A stretch of 64,000 nucleotides of DNA from Streptomyces sp. C10-9-1 (GTDB lineage: Bacteria; Actinomycetota; Actinomycetes; Streptomycetales; Streptomycetaceae), in NCBI RefSeq assembly GCF_024497955.1, contig NZ_JANHKP010000013.1, positions 62,001 to 126,000 on the forward strand, given 5' to 3'. Below, piece after piece: positions 63,282-64,000 of this stretch. Position 1 is the stretch's first letter. Each line of letters starts with the position of its first letter. The position numbers and the translations under genes are program-made. A model generated the notes under the pieces. It searched no databases. It was not told the DNA's origin and saw nothing but the letters and a program-made list of their open reading frames with translations.

Positions 63282-64000
63282 ATGCAGAACGCACCCGAGA
63301 CGTCGCTGGTCGGGACCGAGTACGAGGTCGAGGTCGGCCCGGTCGCCCACGGCGGCCACTGCGTCGCCCGCACCGAGGAAGGCCGGGTGCTCTTCGTCCG
63401 CCACGCCCTGCCGGGCGAGCGGGTCGTCGCCCGCGTCACCGAGGGCGACGAGGACTCCCGTTTCCTGCGCGCCGACGCCGTGACCGTGCTGGAGGCGAGC
63501 AAGGACCGGGTCGAGGCGCCCTGCCCCTACTCCGGCCCGGGCAGGTGCGGCGGCTGCGACTGGCAGCACGCCAAGCCCGGTGCGCAGCGCCGCCTCAAGG
63601 GCGAGGTGATCGCCGAGCAGCTGCAGCGGCTCGCCGGGCTCACCCCGGAGCAGGCGGGCTGGGACGGCACCGTGATGCCCGCGCCCGGGGACAAGCTCCC
63701 CGCGGGCGAGGTACCGGCCTGGCGCACCCGCGTGCAGTACGCCGTCGACGCCGAGGGGCGCGCCGGGCTGCGCAAGCACCGCTCACACGAGGTCCAGCCG
63801 GTCGACCACTGCATGATCGCCGCCCCCGGGGTGACCGAACTCGGCATCGAGAAGCAGGACTGGCCGCAGATGGCGACCGTCGAGGCCATCGCCGCCACCG
63901 GCTCCCACGACCGCCAGGTGGTGCTCACCCCGCGTCCGGGCGGGCGCCTTCCGCTGGTGGAGCTCGACAAGCCGGTGTCCGTGCTGCGCGTCGAGGAGCG
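63282..64000 (+). CDS. Class I SAM-dependent RNA methyltransferase (TrmA/RumA type), 3' part missing
   Basis: The first 239 residues of a longer protein cut by the window end. A TRAM domain (residues ~8-70, TEYEVEVGPVAHGGHCVARTEEGRVLFVRHALPGERV) is followed by the iron-sulfur cluster cysteines Cys81, Cys89 and Cys92 (CPYSGPGRCGGCDW). The family uses this before a C-terminal m5U methyltransferase domain, not seen here. It probably modifies uridine in tRNA or rRNA. A TACACT hexamer at 63226 suggests a short leader. The SAM-binding and catalytic-cysteine part lies beyond position 64000. Confidence 0.9.
   Translation, partial: MQNAPETSLVGTEYEVEVGPVAHGGHCVARTEEGRVLFVRHALPGERVVARVTEGDEDSRFLRADAVTVLEASKDRVEAPCPYSGPGRCGGCDWQHAKPGAQRRLKGEVIAEQLQRLAGLTPEQAGWDGTVMPAPGDKLPAGEVPAWRTRVQYAVDAEGRAGLRKHRSHEVQPVDHCMIAAPGVTELGIEKQDWPQMATVEAIAATGSHDRQVVLTPRPGGRLPLVELDKPVSVLRVEE

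Overview
The window is chromosomal DNA of a Streptomyces (or very close relative). The base composition is very GC-rich, codons end in G or C, GTG starts are common, and the principal sigma factor is HrdB-like with a lysine/alanine-rich N-terminal tract. SepH, CutR/CutS, DUF3071, DUF3710, DUF4192, DUF4193 and DUF5998 proteins and a DasR-type operator all point the same way. The gene content and order look like the conserved core arm that carries hrdB, parE/parC, ptsH, cutRS and dut. No insertion sequence, prophage, CRISPR array, rRNA or tRNA was seen.

Layout. 1-6.1 kb: a TerD-family fragment, a small ABM-like protein, a histidine phosphatase, an ADP-ribosylglycohydrolase, RNase HII and two uncharacterised proteins. 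6.5-11.5 kb: RecQ with a C-terminal phosphoribosyltransferase-like domain, divergent from a DUF4192 gene across a pair of DnaA boxes, then an NrtR-like Nudix regulator. 12.2-16.8 kb: a FadR/GntR regulator, hrdB, a secreted trypsin-like protease and a DUF7455 zinc protein. 17.2-28.4 kb: topoisomerase IV (parE forward, parC reverse) around a DUF485/SSS symporter pair and a CobW GTPase, then two overlapping M16 peptidase genes. 28.5-31.3 kb: a cell-wall M23 peptidase behind a c-di-AMP riboswitch, a GntR regulator, and ptsH with a DasR site. 31.4-37.2 kb: a Pat-type GNAT/acyl-CoA-synthetase-like acetyltransferase, DUF5998, a phosphodiesterase and thymidine kinase. 37.2-40.6 kb: a probable type IV restriction endonuclease for phosphorothioate DNA, a VOC protein and a sulfurtransferase. 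40.6-50.3 kb: sepH, a membrane protein, a sugar-lactone oxidase/MFS pair, ferrochelatase plus inositol-phosphatase family, a 55-codon gene, and cutR-cutS. 50.6-54.5 kb: small conserved actinobacterial genes and dut. 54.7-63.1 kb: an apparent potassium module made of kdpD-kdpE, an OB-fold/DUF3159 pair, two TrkA-type proteins and a divergent KimA-like importer. The window ends inside a TrmA/RumA-type RNA methyltransferase.

How the parts work together. Housekeeping functions dominate: transcription (HrdB), chromosome decatenation (ParE/ParC), nucleotide hygiene (Dut, Tdk, RNase HII), division (SepH) and haem. Two regulatory themes stand out. One is second-messenger and potassium control: a c-di-AMP riboswitch on a cell-wall hydrolase, and a dense K+ sensing/import block further on. 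The other is carbon control: DasR over ptsH, with a protein acetyltransferase next door. Convergent genes are separated by strong GC-rich hairpins, and about ten genes have a -10 hexamer ending 6-8 bases before the start codon, which indicates leaderless transcripts.
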